Below are positions 1-8,915 of a DNA stretch of 64,000 nt, piece after piece. Each line of letters begins with the position of its first letter. Position 1 is the stretch's first letter. The notes beneath the pieces are model-generated. The model did not search any database. It saw only the letters and a list, made by a program, of their open reading frames with translations, and was not told the DNA's origin. Made by a program: the position numbers and the translations under genes. Source of the DNA: Novosphingobium sp. BW1 (lineage in GTDB: Bacteria; Pseudomonadota; Alphaproteobacteria; Sphingomonadales; Sphingomonadaceae); assembly GCF_008107685.1 (NCBI RefSeq), contig NZ_VIRF01000058.1, positions 372,001-436,000 of the forward strand, read 5' to 3'.

Positions 1-5
1 GGCGC

Positions 6-491
6 TCAATCGCAGGCACACCTGGGTTTCGGCTTGGGTTTGGGCGGAGGAGGTGCCGTCCGCGCAAACTCTCCCGGCGTCAGCCAGTCGTTGCCATTCA
101 CATCGGCGTACTCGAACTTGCCCACCGTGGTGACGGCCCACTCCTCGAAAGTAAGCAGGTTGTTGCCGTCGGTGTCGAGCTTGCGGAACGCCGAGGTCCG
201 CGTCGAGAGCATCTCATTGCGCGAGATGCGGCCGTCGCTATCGCGGTCATAACGCGCAAATCGGCGCTGCTCGCGCGAAAGTTCGTCCGCCTCAGGCGGC
301 GCAGGCCCCACCAAGAGCTCCAGATCGTCCGCCGCATAGGACGGAAGTGCATCGTCATCCCCGCTCCCCAGCGTGGGAATGACATCGGGCGGCGGCGCAG
401 CGCTCTCAACAAGCGCGCGCCCCTGCAACCAGAACAGGCCAAGGGCGACGAGACACAAGGCCCCGAAAGCTCCCAGCACGACGCGGTTCAT
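6..491 (-). CDS. Membrane-anchored or secreted EF-hand protein
   Basis: The 161-residue product has an N-terminal hydrophobic segment (about residues 5-22) that could be a signal peptide or membrane anchor. A low-complexity acidic/proline linker follows, then three EF-hand-type loops at residues 82-93 (DRDSDGRISRNE), 106-117 (DTDGNNLLTFEE) and 130-141 (DVNGNDWLTPGE). Each loop has Asp at position 1 and Glu at position 12, as expected for calcium ligands. The tail is Pro/Lys-rich and ends CACD. The domain should sit outside the cytoplasm. It lies downstream of the squalene-synthase-like gene on the same strand, 74 bp after that gene's stop. No partner is visible. The role is unknown beyond probable Ca2+ binding. 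Confidence 0.85.
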   Translation of the reverse strand: MNRVVLGAFGALCLVALGLFWLQGRALVESAAPPPDVIPTLGSGDDDALPSYAADDLELLVGPAPPEADELSREQRRFARYDRDSDGRISRNEMLSTRTSAFRKLDTDGNNLLTFEEWAVTTVGKFEYADVNGNDWLTPGEFARTAPPPPKPKPKPRCACD

Positions 492-565
492 CCTTACCCC
501 CCTTCGCGAAATCGAAGAGTGACGGATCCCCGCACATACGTAAAATTACAGATTGTTCATTAGAA

Positions 566-1279
566 CTAGCGCCCGAGCAGGCCGACCCCGATGGCGCGCA
601 CCAGCGCGCCGGGCGAACGGGCCGCCTCTTCGCTGCCCTTGGCATGACGCCTTGCCGAAAGCACCTCGAGGATTTTGAGCGGGCGCAGCGCGCGCGGCAC
701 GCGTCCTCGCGTCGTCGCCCCGTTGTTGGACAGGAGGCGCTCGACCGCGGCGCGCTCTTCTTCCTTGCTCAGGCGGACGGCAAGATCGGTAAGCCCCCAG
801 GCCCGACCGATTGCCTCCGCCTGCCCTGCCTTTGCCGAGCAGCCGACCTCTTTGGCAAAGGCACCGAAGGCCCCTGCGCGGCCGTCGGCCATGGATTGCA
901 GAGCCCCGTGCGTCAGCGGCGCAGGCGCGGTGAGCGCCTCCCAGCCATCGACCAGCGCCACCGCTCCTTGGTGTCCGCCCGTCCAGCTGCGGAAGGCCGC
1001 CAACAAGGGCTCGCCCTGCGGCCAGGCCGACGCGTCCTGCTCCAGCGTCTCGCGCCACCATGAGAACCGCAGTTGCGCCAGCATAGGCTCAGAGGAGTGG
1101 CGCAGCAGGTTGGCAAGCCGCGCATCGAGCGCGAAGAGCGCGAGCGTCTGCAAGCGTGTACGTTGCGGCGCATAGGACAGGGCAAGACGGGCAAGCGGGG
1201 AAAGCGAGGCAAGCAGGCTTTCCTCGATCTGCGCGGGGCTCAGCGGAGCGGGTCCGGCGGCGGATTTTTGTTCAGACAC
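566..1279 (-). CDS. Squalene/phytoene synthase-like protein lacking the aspartate-rich motifs
   Basis: The 237-residue product resembles the all-helical trans-isoprenyl-diphosphate synthase fold, with a helical segment LRFSWWRETL typical of squalene/phytoene synthase-like proteins. I find neither of the DxxxD or DxxED motifs that bind Mg2+-diphosphate in the true synthases. This fits the non-catalytic branch related to the mitochondrial complex I assembly factor NDUFAF6 (family knowledge; assignment inferred). I chose the GTG at 1279 because AAGAGA lies about 8 bases upstream. An in-frame ATG at 1333 would add 18 Arg-rich residues that do not look coding. The upstream space to the divergent TadG-type gene is about 275 bp. 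Confidence 0.75.
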   Translation of the reverse strand: MSEQKSAAGPAPLSPAQIEESLLASLSPLARLALSYAPQRTRLQTLALFALDARLANLLRHSSEPMLAQLRFSWWRETLEQDASAWPQGEPLLAAFRSWTGGHQGAVALVDGWEALTAPAPLTHGALQSMADGRAGAFGAFAKEVGCSAKAGQAEAIGRAWGLTDLAVRLSKEEERAAVERLLSNNGATTRGRVPRALRPLKILEVLSARRHAKGSEEAARSPGALVRAIGVGLLGR

Positions 1280-1555
1280 AGCAGCGTCTCTTAACTTCCG
1301 CCGCCACACTTGCAAGCGTTGCGCGCGTGCCATCGAGGTCGGAGCCAGCGCCTGAACCGCGCACTTTCGCCATTCCTGAATTGCCCACATTGCAAACGAT
1401 ACCATCCGGCAATCCGGCAAAATGCCGGACTGCACTTTAACTATGATTGCTCCCAATTTTATAAGGTTTTTAGCGGTATTTCGGTCAGAGCTCTCCCAGC
1501 AGGCATTTACCAACCGATGAACCATAGGACACGTCCCCCGGGACATGGTGATACC
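1280..1555. promoter_or_regulatory. Divergent intergenic region with AT-rich promoter stretch
   Basis: About 275 bp separate the minus-strand squalene-synthase-like gene from the plus-strand Tad genes. The part around 1435-1480 is clearly richer in A and T than its surroundings and contains TTTATAAGG-like sequence, so it probably holds the Tad promoter. No palindromic operator stood out. Confidence 0.35.
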
Positions 1556-3448
1556 ATGCGGCAGGCCCTGCCCTGCCTTCGAAGGCTTGCGCGTGAGCGC
1601 AGCGGCAATACCTTCCTGATCTTTGCAGCCGCAGTCACCCCCTTGCTCGCGCTCGTCGGTGGAGGGATCGACATGGGGCGCAGCTACCTTTCCGAGACGC
1701 GCTTGCAACAGGCCTGCGATTCGGGTGTGCTCGCCGCGCGCAAGGCGCTGGGCTCGCAGGTGGTGACTACCGGCAAGGTTCCCATAGAAGTCTCGGTCAT
1801 TGGCAATCGCTTCTTCAATGGCAACTTCGGCGAAGGCGCCTACGGCTCGCGCGAGCGGACCTTCGAGATGGCGCTGGAGAACGACTTCTCGATCTCCGGT
1901 CTGGCCAGCGCCTCGGTGCCCGCCACCATCATGCGCATCTTCGGGAAAACGCATATTCCCGTGCGCGTGCGCTGCGAGGCGAAGCTCAACTACTCCAATA
2001 CCGACGTAATGATGGTCCTGGACACGACCGGCTCGATGGACCTCACCAATGCCGGGGACAGCGAGCCCAAGATCGCGGTCCTGCGCCGCGTGGTAAAGGA
2101 CTTCCACGCCCAACTGGAAGGCAGCAAGACGCCGGGTGTGCGTATCCGCTACGGCTTCGTGCCCTATTCCACCAACGTCAATGTGGGATACCTGCTGCGC
2201 TCGGACTGGATGGTCGATACGGCCAGCTACGAGGGCCGCATCGCCAAGAGCACCGGCAAGACCGAAACCGTGCCGAAGTACAAGTACACATACCAGGCGA
2301 TCAGCGGCACGCGCACTTCAAGCGTAAGCTGGTTCGACACCGAGTGCCCCGGCGACACGGCGACCTGGCAGATGATCGCCTATGGCTCGGGGACCGGGTA
2401 CGAGGTGTGGGACACGCGCGTGAAAGGCGACACTTTCGCCTGCACGCCCGCCGATGGCGGCTTCACCGTAACCCCGACCCACTATACCGATTACGTCTAT
2501 CGCACGTTGAAGCAGGAAGATGGCGTCGAGACCAAGCAAGTCTACAAATGGCAATACCACAGCGTTACGCTCGACGTGCGTTCACTGAAGGGGTCCTCGG
2601 GCAGCGCGCTCTACAAGGGCGGCGCTCTTCGCGTGCGCATGTTTGGCAACCCCTCCCCGACGCCCCAGAACATGTCGGCGAGCTTTCGCGGCTGCATTGA
2701 AGAGCGCGATACCTACCAGATCAACGACTACGACAACGTCGATCTGACCAAGGCGCTCGACCTCGACATCGACCGCGTTCCCGAAGCCTCCAAGCCCGCG
2801 ACCCAGTGGCGCCCGATCCTTCACGAGATTTCCTTCGAGCGCGCCTGGAAGGCGACCGGGGGTAGCTTTTCCAAGCAGCCGGTCATGACCGACGAGGACT
2901 ACATCCAGGCCAGCAACTATGGCGTCACCGCCTGTCCTTCACGCGCGCACAAGCTGGCCGAGATGACTTCGGGCGAAGTCGCCAGCTATGTGGAATCGCT
3001 CCGGCCCGAAGGCAGCACTTACCACGACGTCAGCATGATCTGGGGCGGACGCCTGCTATCCCCCACCGGGATCTTCGCAAGCGAGAATGGCGATGTGAAC
3101 CAGCGCCCGACGACGCGCCACCTGATCTTCCTCACCGATGGCGAAACGGCGCCGAACGATCTCAGCTACGGCAGCTACGGCATCGAACCGCTGAGCGAGC
3201 GGCGCTGGTCCCCTTCCTCACCCTACACGCTGACACAGACTGTGGAGAAACGCTTCTCGTTTGCCTGCAGCGAGGTAAAGAAGAAGAACATCACCGTCTG
3301 GGTAATCGGCTTCGGCACCGAGATGACCGACATGCTCAAGACCTGTGCGGGACCGGGCCACTGGTTCCAGGCCGACAACGCGGCCCAACTCAACGACGCC
3401 TTTGACGCTATCGCCAAGGCTATGGGCGACCTCAGGATCGTGCAATGA
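1556..3448 (+). CDS. TadG-type pilus-assembly protein with von Willebrand factor A domain
   Basis: The 630-residue product starts with a Tad/pilin-like hydrophobic N-terminus (RSGNTFLIFAAAVTPLLALV, about residues 15-34) that anchors it in the inner membrane. A TadG-like segment follows, then a vWA domain whose metal-ion-dependent adhesion motif is DTTGS at residues 156-160; the later strand reads LIFLTDGE. A large cysteine-containing insert lies between these vWA parts. Such proteins are associated with Flp/Tad pili or related surface structures. I chose the ATG at 1556 because it directly precedes the canonical N-terminus; an in-frame ATG at 1517 is the alternative. Its stop overlaps the next start (ATGA), indicating translational coupling. 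No tadA, cpaC or flp genes are visible here. Confidence 0.85.
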   Translation: MRQALPCLRRLARERSGNTFLIFAAAVTPLLALVGGGIDMGRSYLSETRLQQACDSGVLAARKALGSQVVTTGKVPIEVSVIGNRFFNGNFGEGAYGSRERTFEMALENDFSISGLASASVPATIMRIFGKTHIPVRVRCEAKLNYSNTDVMMVLDTTGSMDLTNAGDSEPKIAVLRRVVKDFHAQLEGSKTPGVRIRYGFVPYSTNVNVGYLLRSDWMVDTASYEGRIAKSTGKTETVPKYKYTYQAISGTRTSSVSWFDTECPGDTATWQMIAYGSGTGYEVWDTRVKGDTFACTPADGGFTVTPTHYTDYVYRTLKQEDGVETKQVYKWQYHSVTLDVRSLKGSSGSALYKGGALRVRMFGNPSPTPQNMSASFRGCIEERDTYQINDYDNVDLTKALDLDIDRVPEASKPATQWRPILHEISFERAWKATGGSFSKQPVMTDEDYIQASNYGVTACPSRAHKLAEMTSGEVASYVESLRPEGSTYHDVSMIWGGRLLSPTGIFASENGDVNQRPTTRHLIFLTDGETAPNDLSYGSYGIEPLSERRWSPSSPYTLTQTVEKRFSFACSEVKKKNITVWVIGFGTEMTDMLKTCAGPGHWFQADNAAQLNDAFDAIAKAMGDLRIVQ

Positions 3449-4041
3449 CGCGGCGCGAGCTCCTCCAGACCTGGGCGCGTGAGCGGGGCGGCGTTGCGGC
3501 AGTCGAGTTCGCACTCGTCGCGCCTGTTATGCTGCTCACGATCTTCGGTCTCTTTGATCTGGGCTATAATGTCTACACCGCCGAACAGCTCGAAGGCTCA
3601 ATCCAAAAGGCCGCGCGCGATTCCACCATTGAGGGCGCCGCAGGCCGCGCAAGCCAACTCGACGAGCAGGTGCGCGAGGCAGTCCTTGCGATTGCGCCGG
3701 CCGCCGAGCTAACTTTCGAGCGCACGGCCTACGCCTCGTTCACGGACATTGGTGCGCCCGAGGACTTCACCGACGTCAATGGCGATGGCACGTGCAGTGA
3801 AGGCGAACCTTTCGAGGACGCCAATGAGAACGGGACATGGGACACGAGCCAGGGCACGCACGGTCAGGGCGGGGCGCGCGATGCCGTGCTTTACGAAATC
3901 GAAGTTACCTACCCCCGCCCCTTCCCGGTCACCGCGATCCTGGGCATGGGCGACACCTTCACAATGCGCGCGCGCACGGTCCTGCGCAATCAGCCCTACG
4001 AGACCAACGACGCTCCGCCGACCATCGCAAACTGCCCATGA
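3445..4041 (+). CDS. TadE-family pilus-assembly protein with calcium-loop-like insert
   Basis: The 198-residue product has the TadE signature: a short basic cytoplasmic N-terminus, GGVAAVEFALVAP and a single transmembrane helix (about residues 16-40). The periplasmic part carries DVNGDGTCSEGE at residues 110-121, which fits a 12-residue EF-hand loop (Asp 1, Asn 3, Asp 5, Gly 6, Glu 12), directly followed by a second acidic loop beginning DANENGTWD. TadE proteins are minor pilin-like components of Tad machinery. The start overlaps the upstream stop by four bases and its own stop overlaps the next start, so the three genes are coupled. The calcium loop is an inference from pattern only. Confidence 0.85.
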   Translation: MTRRELLQTWARERGGVAAVEFALVAPVMLLTIFGLFDLGYNVYTAEQLEGSIQKAARDSTIEGAAGRASQLDEQVREAVLAIAPAAELTFERTAYASFTDIGAPEDFTDVNGDGTCSEGEPFEDANENGTWDTSQGTHGQGGARDAVLYEIEVTYPRPFPVTAILGMGDTFTMRARTVLRNQPYETNDAPPTIANCP

Positions 4042-4727
4042 TCTATCACCTGCGTAGCGCGTTTTCCTGCATCAAGGGCCGTCTCAAGGCCCTGCCCGCC
4101 TCCTGCGCGGGCGTCGCGGTGACCGAGACCGCCTTGGTGCTTCCTTTCTTTCTGGGCGCGGGGCTGGCCGGGATCGAACTTGCCAACTACTCGCTGACAA
4201 TGCTGCGCGTCGGGCAGTTGGCGGTCCAGGTGGCGGACAACGCCTCGCGCATCGGCGACATATCAACGTTGGAAAACCGCAAGATATATGAAGCCGACAT
4301 CAACGACCTGCTGCTCGGCGCCAAGGTCCAGGCCGGATCGGGCTTGGACCTGTACGAAAACGGGCGCGTGATTGTGAGCAGCCTGGAAGTCGACGCGGAC
4401 GAAGAACAGTACATCCACTGGCAGCGCTGCATGGGCACGCTGAAGATGGTGTCCAGCTACGGAGAGGAAGGCGACAAGCTCCCGGACGGCATCGGGCCGG
4501 ACGACCGCAAGGTCCTCGCCCAAAGCGGCGATGCAGTCGTCTTCGTGGAGATCGCCTACACCTATCAGCCGCTCATTTCCAAAGCCCTGATGGGTGCGCG
4601 CCGGATCGAGAGCGTCGCCTCCTACACGGTGAGATCGAGCCGGGATCTCTCGCAGGTCTACCAGGTTGAAGGCCAGGCCCACGCGCCAGTCTCATCCTGC
4701 GACAAGTTCACCGACAGCGCCGCCTGA
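4038..4727 (+). CDS. TadE/TadG-like membrane protein
   Basis: The 229-residue product has a TadE-like N-terminus: a basic stretch, then GVAVTETALVLPFFLGAGLAGIE-type sequence forming one membrane helix at about residues 25-50, then a periplasmic domain with two cysteines. The ATG at 4038 overlaps the TadE stop (ATGA), which decides the start; the same frame is open for 67 codons upstream but reads as antisense-like arginine-rich sequence. It is the third gene of a coupled trio and ends just before a strong hairpin terminator. The function is probably structural, alongside the two upstream Tad-type proteins. Confidence 0.8.
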   Translation: MIYHLRSAFSCIKGRLKALPASCAGVAVTETALVLPFFLGAGLAGIELANYSLTMLRVGQLAVQVADNASRIGDISTLENRKIYEADINDLLLGAKVQAGSGLDLYENGRVIVSSLEVDADEEQYIHWQRCMGTLKMVSSYGEEGDKLPDGIGPDDRKVLAQSGDAVVFVEIAYTYQPLISKALMGARRIESVASYTVRSSRDLSQVYQVEGQAHAPVSSCDKFTDSAA

Positions 4728-4730
4728 GGG

Positions 4731-4779
4731 ACATGAAAAAGGGCCCGCGACCGCGTGGTCACAGGCCCCTTCTTCATGT
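4731..4779. terminator. Bidirectional intrinsic terminator
   Basis: A long inverted repeat pairs ACATGAA-AAGGGCC with GGCCCCTT-TTCATGT around a GC-rich loop. It lies between the convergent Tad trio and pdhB. The A-rich left arm and T-rich right arm would serve both strands. Confidence 0.8.
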
Positions 4780-4812
4780 CCTTGCGCCGCGGTCAAACCG
4801 CAGCGGTCAAGA

Positions 4813-6198
4813 TCAGCGGTAGCAGACCTTCTTGACCGCTTCGATCACGCGGTCGGTGTCGATCAGCGCGGCATGCTCGAGGTTCGCAGCATAAGGCAGC
4901 GGAACGTCTTCGTTGCACACGCGGGTGACCGGCGCGTCAAGATCGTCGAAGCCCTCTTCCATGCAGATCGAGGCGATCTCCGAGGCAATCGAGCAGACCG
5001 GGAAGCCTTCTTCGGCCACCACGATGCGATTGGTCTTGGCGAGGCTCTCCAGCACGGCTTCCTTGTCGAGCGGACGCAGCGTGCGCAGGTCAAGGACTTC
5101 GGCATCGATGCCTTCCTCGGCCAGCTTCTCGGCGGCTTCCAGAGCCACACCCACGCCGATCGAGTACGAAACGATGGTCACGTCCGAACCTTCGCGCATG
5201 ATGCGGGCCTTGCCAATCGGCAGAACGTGGTCATCGAGCTCGGGCAGTTCGAAGTTGCGACCGTAGACCAGCTCGTTCTCAAGGAATACCACCGGGTCCT
5301 CGCTGCGGATCGCGGCCTTCAGAAGGCCCTTGGCGTCCGAAGCGTCATAGGGCGCGATGACCACGAGACCAGGAACGCTGGCGTACCAGGGACCGTAGTT
5401 CTGCGAGTGCTGCGCACCCACGCGCGAAGCCGCGCCGTTGGGACCACGGAACACGATCGGGCAGCGCATCTGGCCACCGGACATGTAGTTCGTCTTGGCG
5501 GCCGAGTTGATGATGTGGTCAATCGCCTGCATGGCGAAGTTGAAGGTCATAAACTCGACGACAGGACGCAGACCGCCCATCGCGGCGCCCGTGCCGATAC
5601 CGGCAAAGCCGTACTCGGTGATCGGGGTGTCGATCACGCGCTTGGGGCCGAATTCGTCGAGCAGGCCCTGGGTCACCTTGTAGGCGCCTTGGTACTCGGC
5701 GACTTCCTCGCCCATCACGAAGACGCGTTCGTCGCGGCGCATTTCCTCAGCCATCGCGTCGCGCAGCGCGTCTCGCACCGTCGAGGTCTTCATGTTGGTG
5801 CCATGGGGCACTTCAGGATCGCGCTTCTTGGGCTTTTCCTCAGTCGCGAGCTTGGCGGTGCCGCTTTCGGCCGAGACATCCTGAATGACGTCCGACTTGA
5901 CCTGCTGCGCTTCAACCTTGGGCGCGGCGGGCGCTTCGATCGAAGAGGCGTCTTCGCCTTCGCCGGCCAGCATGGCGATGACCGTGCCGACCTTCACGCC
6001 TTCGGTGCCTTCCTCGACAAGTATCTTGCCGACGGTACCTTCATCGATGGATTCGAATTCCATCGTCGCCTTGTCGGTCTCAATTTCGGCGAGGATCGTG
6101 CCCGAGGACACCTCATCGCCTTCCTTGACCAGCCACTTGGCAAGCTTGCCCTCTTCCATCGTCGGGGAGAGCGCGGGCATCTTCAGTTCAATCGCCAT
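4813..6198 (-). CDS. pdhB: Pyruvate dehydrogenase E1 component, beta subunit with N-terminal lipoyl domain
   Basis: The 461-residue product begins with a biotinyl/lipoyl domain (residues about 1-80) whose lipoylated lysine is K43 in ETDKATM. A linker rich in Ala, Glu and Lys leads to the transketolase-like E1-beta core from about residue 135 ([33 protein letters not shown]). E1-beta pairs with E1-alpha to decarboxylate pyruvate using thiamine diphosphate and feed acetyl groups to E2. An added lipoyl domain on E1-beta is characteristic of many alphaproteobacteria (family knowledge). Its ATG overlaps the pdhA stop by one base (TGATG), so the pair is coupled. Transcription ends at the bidirectional terminator. 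Confidence 0.97.
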   Translation of the reverse strand: MAIELKMPALSPTMEEGKLAKWLVKEGDEVSSGTILAEIETDKATMEFESIDEGTVGKILVEEGTEGVKVGTVIAMLAGEGEDASSIEAPAAPKVEAQQVKSDVIQDVSAESGTAKLATEEKPKKRDPEVPHGTNMKTSTVRDALRDAMAEEMRRDERVFVMGEEVAEYQGAYKVTQGLLDEFGPKRVIDTPITEYGFAGIGTGAAMGGLRPVVEFMTFNFAMQAIDHIINSAAKTNYMSGGQMRCPIVFRGPNGAASRVGAQHSQNYGPWYASVPGLVVIAPYDASDAKGLLKAAIRSEDPVVFLENELVYGRNFELPELDDHVLPIGKARIMREGSDVTIVSYSIGVGVALEAAEKLAEEGIDAEVLDLRTLRPLDKEAVLESLAKTNRIVVAEEGFPVCSIASEIASICMEEGFDDLDAPVTRVCNEDVPLPYAANLEHAALIDTDRVIEAVKKVCYR

Positions 6199-7286
6199 CA
6201 GTAGCGCTCCACCAGCACATCAGTATAAAGTTCGGACATTTCGGGTTCGGGCGAACTTTCGGCGAAATCGGCCGCTTCGGAAATCTGCTTGCGCACGGTT
6301 TTGTCGAGGTCCTTGAGCGTATCTTCGGACATGCCCAGTTCGACCAGCTCGGCCTTGGCATGTTCAATCGGGTCTCGCTTGTCGCGAACGCCCTGCACTT
6401 CCTCGCGGCTACGATACTTGGCGGGGTCGGACATCGAGTGACCACGGTAGCGGTAGGTGTTCAGCTCCATGAGCACGGGGCCATTGCCAGCGCGCACGTA
6501 TTCGAGCGCGATCTCGGCAGCCTTGCGCACTTCGAGGACATCCATGCCGTCCACCTGCATACCCGGAATACGGAACGCGCTGCCGCGGCGATGGAAGTGG
6601 GTCTCGGCCGAGGAACGGTTGACTGCGGTGCCCATGGCGTACTGGTTGTTCTCGATCACGAAGATGATCGGAAGCTTCCACAGCGCGGCCATGTTGAATG
6701 CCTCGTAGACCTGGCCCTGGTTGGCGGCGCCATCGCCGAAGTAGGACATGGCGACGCCGCCGTCCTCGTTGTACTTGTGCGCGAAGGCAAGACCTGCACC
6801 CAGCGGCACCTGCGCGCCGACGATGCCGTGGCCGCCGTAGAACTTGTGCTCGACACTGAACATGTGCATCGAGCCGCCCTTGCCCTTGGAGATACCTGCG
6901 GCACGTCCGGTGAGCTCGGCCATGATGACCTTGGGATCAATGCCGTATGCCAGCATGTGGCCGTGGTCACGGTAGCCGGTGATGACCGAGTCCTTGTCGC
7001 CGTCGAGCGCGGACTGCAGGCCCACCGCAACGGCTTCCTGGCCAATGTAGAGGTGGCAGAAGCCACCGATCAGGCCGAGACCGTAGAGCTGGCCTGCCTT
7101 CTCTTCGAAACGCCGGATGAGCAGCATCTGCTCATAGAGCTTGAGCAGCTCTTCCTTGTCCGCCTTGTAGCGCTTGTCGCCTTCGAGGGCCTGCTGGAGG
7201 CTGCCGAGATCGAAGTCGTCTTGGGTGGCTGGCGTTACCGGCGTATCGGTCGTGCCGGACGCGGCGTCAGTCTTTGTTTTGGGCAA
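6198..7286 (-). CDS. pdhA: Pyruvate dehydrogenase E1 component, alpha subunit
   Basis: The 362-residue product is a thiamine-diphosphate E1-alpha. The cofactor/Mg2+ motif is GDG at residues 184-186, ending with NN at 213-214. YRDHGH and the phosphorylation-loop-like [11 protein letters not shown] are present. I chose TTG at 7286 as the start because AGGGGGAG sits five bases upstream and the protein then begins [11 protein letters not shown]. The open frame continues to an ATG at 7379, but those residues do not look like an E1-alpha N-terminus. It forms the E1 heterotetramer with PdhB, and the FtsB-like gene lies immediately upstream on the same strand. Confidence 0.95.
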   Translation of the reverse strand: MPKTKTDAASGTTDTPVTPATQDDFDLGSLQQALEGDKRYKADKEELLKLYEQMLLIRRFEEKAGQLYGLGLIGGFCHLYIGQEAVAVGLQSALDGDKDSVITGYRDHGHMLAYGIDPKVIMAELTGRAAGISKGKGGSMHMFSVEHKFYGGHGIVGAQVPLGAGLAFAHKYNEDGGVAMSYFGDGAANQGQVYEAFNMAALWKLPIIFVIENNQYAMGTAVNRSSAETHFHRRGSAFRIPGMQVDGMDVLEVRKAAEIALEYVRAGNGPVLMELNTYRYRGHSMSDPAKYRSREEVQGVRDKRDPIEHAKAELVELGMSEDTLKDLDKTVRKQISEAADFAESSPEPEMSELYTDVLVERY

Positions 7287-7468
7287 TGCTGCTCCCCCTG
7301 GGGTAAGGATGGCTTCGTCCACGCGATATAGGGAGATCGCTTGGATACGGGAAGCGTTCCAACCCTGAATCGAGGGCAATTCAAAGCACTTTTTGTACCA
7401 TTCGGCGCAACCAGCATTGCAAAAAAGTGCACAACCCCCGTTTTCCGGGACGCGCGGGAGGACTCAAT

Positions 7469-7780
7469 TCAGGGAAGCAGGAGCACCTTTTCGTCGGGAC
7501 GGGCGACATTGAGATTGCTGCGCAGCAATTCGCCGGCAAGATCAGGATCGACGTGGTCCGGTGCGAGCAGGTTCACCCGGTTACGCAAGCGATCACGCTC
7601 GTCCTGCAAGTCCGCTAGGCTCGTCCGGCGCTGTTCGAGCACGCGCTGGTTTTCCCCCCACGCGAGCAGACCGCTCGGTCCGGCCACGGCAAAGGCACCC
7701 ATGAGCAGAAGCGCTGCCACGGGCAGTCCCTGCACAAGTCGCTTTCGCACAATGGTATTATCGCCCCGCATGGTCATCAT
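7469..7780 (-). CDS. ftsB: FtsB/DivIC-type septum formation initiator protein
   Basis: The 103-residue product has one transmembrane helix (about residues 18-38) followed by a coiled coil (RVLEQRRTSLADLQDERDRL region) and a short C-terminal domain. This is the layout of FtsB/DivIC, which joins FtsL and FtsQ in the divisome at the inner membrane. Two adjacent ATG codons (7780 and 7777) are possible starts, with GAG a few bases upstream; longer in-frame sequence does not look coding. The position just upstream of pdhA matches the arrangement common in sphingomonads (established knowledge as recalled). Identity as FtsB rests on topology rather than a strict motif. Confidence 0.75.
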   Translation of the reverse strand: MMTMRGDNTIVRKRLVQGLPVAALLLMGAFAVAGPSGLLAWGENQRVLEQRRTSLADLQDERDRLRNRVNLLAPDHVDPDLAGELLRSNLNVARPDEKVLLLP

Positions 7781-8142
7781 GAACTCAATAGAATCACAAC
7801 CGATTCGCCCTGACAAGCGCTAATTCTAGGCGATTCGCCCATTTCGATACAGAGGCACGCACTTCGGTCCGTCCGATACCCGGAACGAATTGTGTCGATA
7901 AGTTGCGAACCCCTGCAAAGTAGGCCGATAAACGCATTCCCGCGCGGTTAGTTCCACGTCGCCGGTCGCCCCGCATCCGAGCATTTTTCCAACACTTTCC
8001 GCTACTTTTGGGGAAAGGACCAGCATGCCCCGAAATCCGCTAATGCGAATCTATTGCAAACGTTCGCAAATCATGCGAATGGCTCGCAACAATATAGAGC
8101 AGACATCTCCGCGCAATGCTCGGAACATCAGGGGGACATAAG
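7781..8142. promoter_or_regulatory. Divergent intergenic region between ftsB-like gene and exbB
   Basis: These 362 bp carry promoters for the cell-division/PDH operon and for the iron-uptake operon. The exbB side contains a dense inverted-repeat array, described separately, followed by an AACAATATAGAG stretch that may be the -10 region. A 66-codon minus-strand ORF here looks spurious. Confidence 0.5.
8044..8090. promoter_or_regulatory. Nested Fur-like operator array
   Basis: Overlapping inverted repeats occupy 47 bp. TTGCAAAC/GTTCGCAA has seven of eight bases paired. TTCGCA-N5-TGCGAA is perfect. TGCGA-N5-TCGCA is perfect. An upstream ATGCGAAT/ATTGCAA half pair is also present. The spacing and TGCGAA/TTCGCA half-sites resemble alphaproteobacterial Fur boxes. 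It sits about 55-100 bp upstream of the exbB start and next to a TATAGA-like element, as expected for an iron-responsive repressor site. The regulator's identity is inferred. Confidence 0.6.
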
Positions 8143-8910
8143 ATGATCACTGGCAAGAGGCTTGGGGTGCCTGCCATGATTGCTGCACTGCTTGCGACCA
8201 GTCCGGCCCACGCCGCCGCCGTCGCCCTTCCCGAGAATCTTTCGGTCGGGGCCATGTTCTGGCAGGCCGACTGGCTCGTTAAACTCGTGATGATCGGGCT
8301 GGGGCTGGCCTCGCTCGCAACCTGGACGATCTTTGTCGCCAAGCTCATGGAGTTGCGCAAGGCCAACGCTGCCGAAAAGCAGGTGCACGACCAGCTCGTC
8401 TCGCTGCGCTCGCTGCGTGACGCCACTCTTGACAGCAACCTTGCCTTCACGCCGCTGGTGCGCGAGGCGATCGCCGAACTGCGGCTGTCCAGCGATGCGC
8501 TTTCCGATCCCGAAGGCATCAAGGAGCGTGTCGTCTCCCGCTTCCAGCGTCACGAGGCGCTGGTTACCCGGCGCATTACCCGCGGCGTGAACGTCCTCGC
8601 CACGATCGGCGCGACCGCGCCCTTCGTCGGCCTGTTCGGAACGGTCTGGGGCATCATGCACAGCTTCATCGGCATTGCGGAGAAGCAGACAACGAACCTC
8701 GCCGTTGTCGCGCCCGGTATCGCCGAGGCTCTGCTGGCCACTGCCATCGGCCTAGTCGCAGCCATCCCGGCCGTCGTCATCTACAACCATTTCGCCCGCC
8801 AGATCGCCGCGCACAAGGCGCTCGTTTCCGACAGCGCCGCCGCCATCCTGCGCCTCGTCTCGCGCGACCTCAGCCGCGGGCAGTCGATCCCGCTCGCCAA
8901 GGAAGGCTGA
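8143..8910 (+). CDS. exbB: TonB-system energy transducer ExbB (MotA/TolQ/ExbB family)
   Basis: The 255-residue product has an N-terminal signal-like segment (to about residue 25), then three membrane helices with the MotA/TolQ/ExbB core. That core includes GVNVLATIGATAPFVGLFGTVWGIMHSF and the last helix region LLATAIGLVAAIPAVVIYN. ExbB forms the proton channel with ExbD and powers TonB-dependent outer-membrane transport. The ATG at 8143 is preceded by GGGGGACATAAG, a good ribosome-binding site; the upstream in-frame ATG at 8116 lacks one. It is followed after 5 bp by exbD, then tonB and a siderophore-type receptor. Confidence 0.96.
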   Translation: MITGKRLGVPAMIAALLATSPAHAAAVALPENLSVGAMFWQADWLVKLVMIGLGLASLATWTIFVAKLMELRKANAAEKQVHDQLVSLRSLRDATLDSNLAFTPLVREAIAELRLSSDALSDPEGIKERVVSRFQRHEALVTRRITRGVNVLATIGATAPFVGLFGTVWGIMHSFIGIAEKQTTNLAVVAPGIAEALLATAIGLVAAIPAVVIYNHFARQIAAHKALVSDSAAAILRLVSRDLSRGQSIPLAKEG

Positions 8911-8915
8911 CGCAC

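Noticed and set aside
7826..8026. 66-codon minus-strand ORF in the ftsB-exbB intergenic region
   Set aside because: No ribosome-binding site or family, and it overlaps promoter DNA of both flanking operons.
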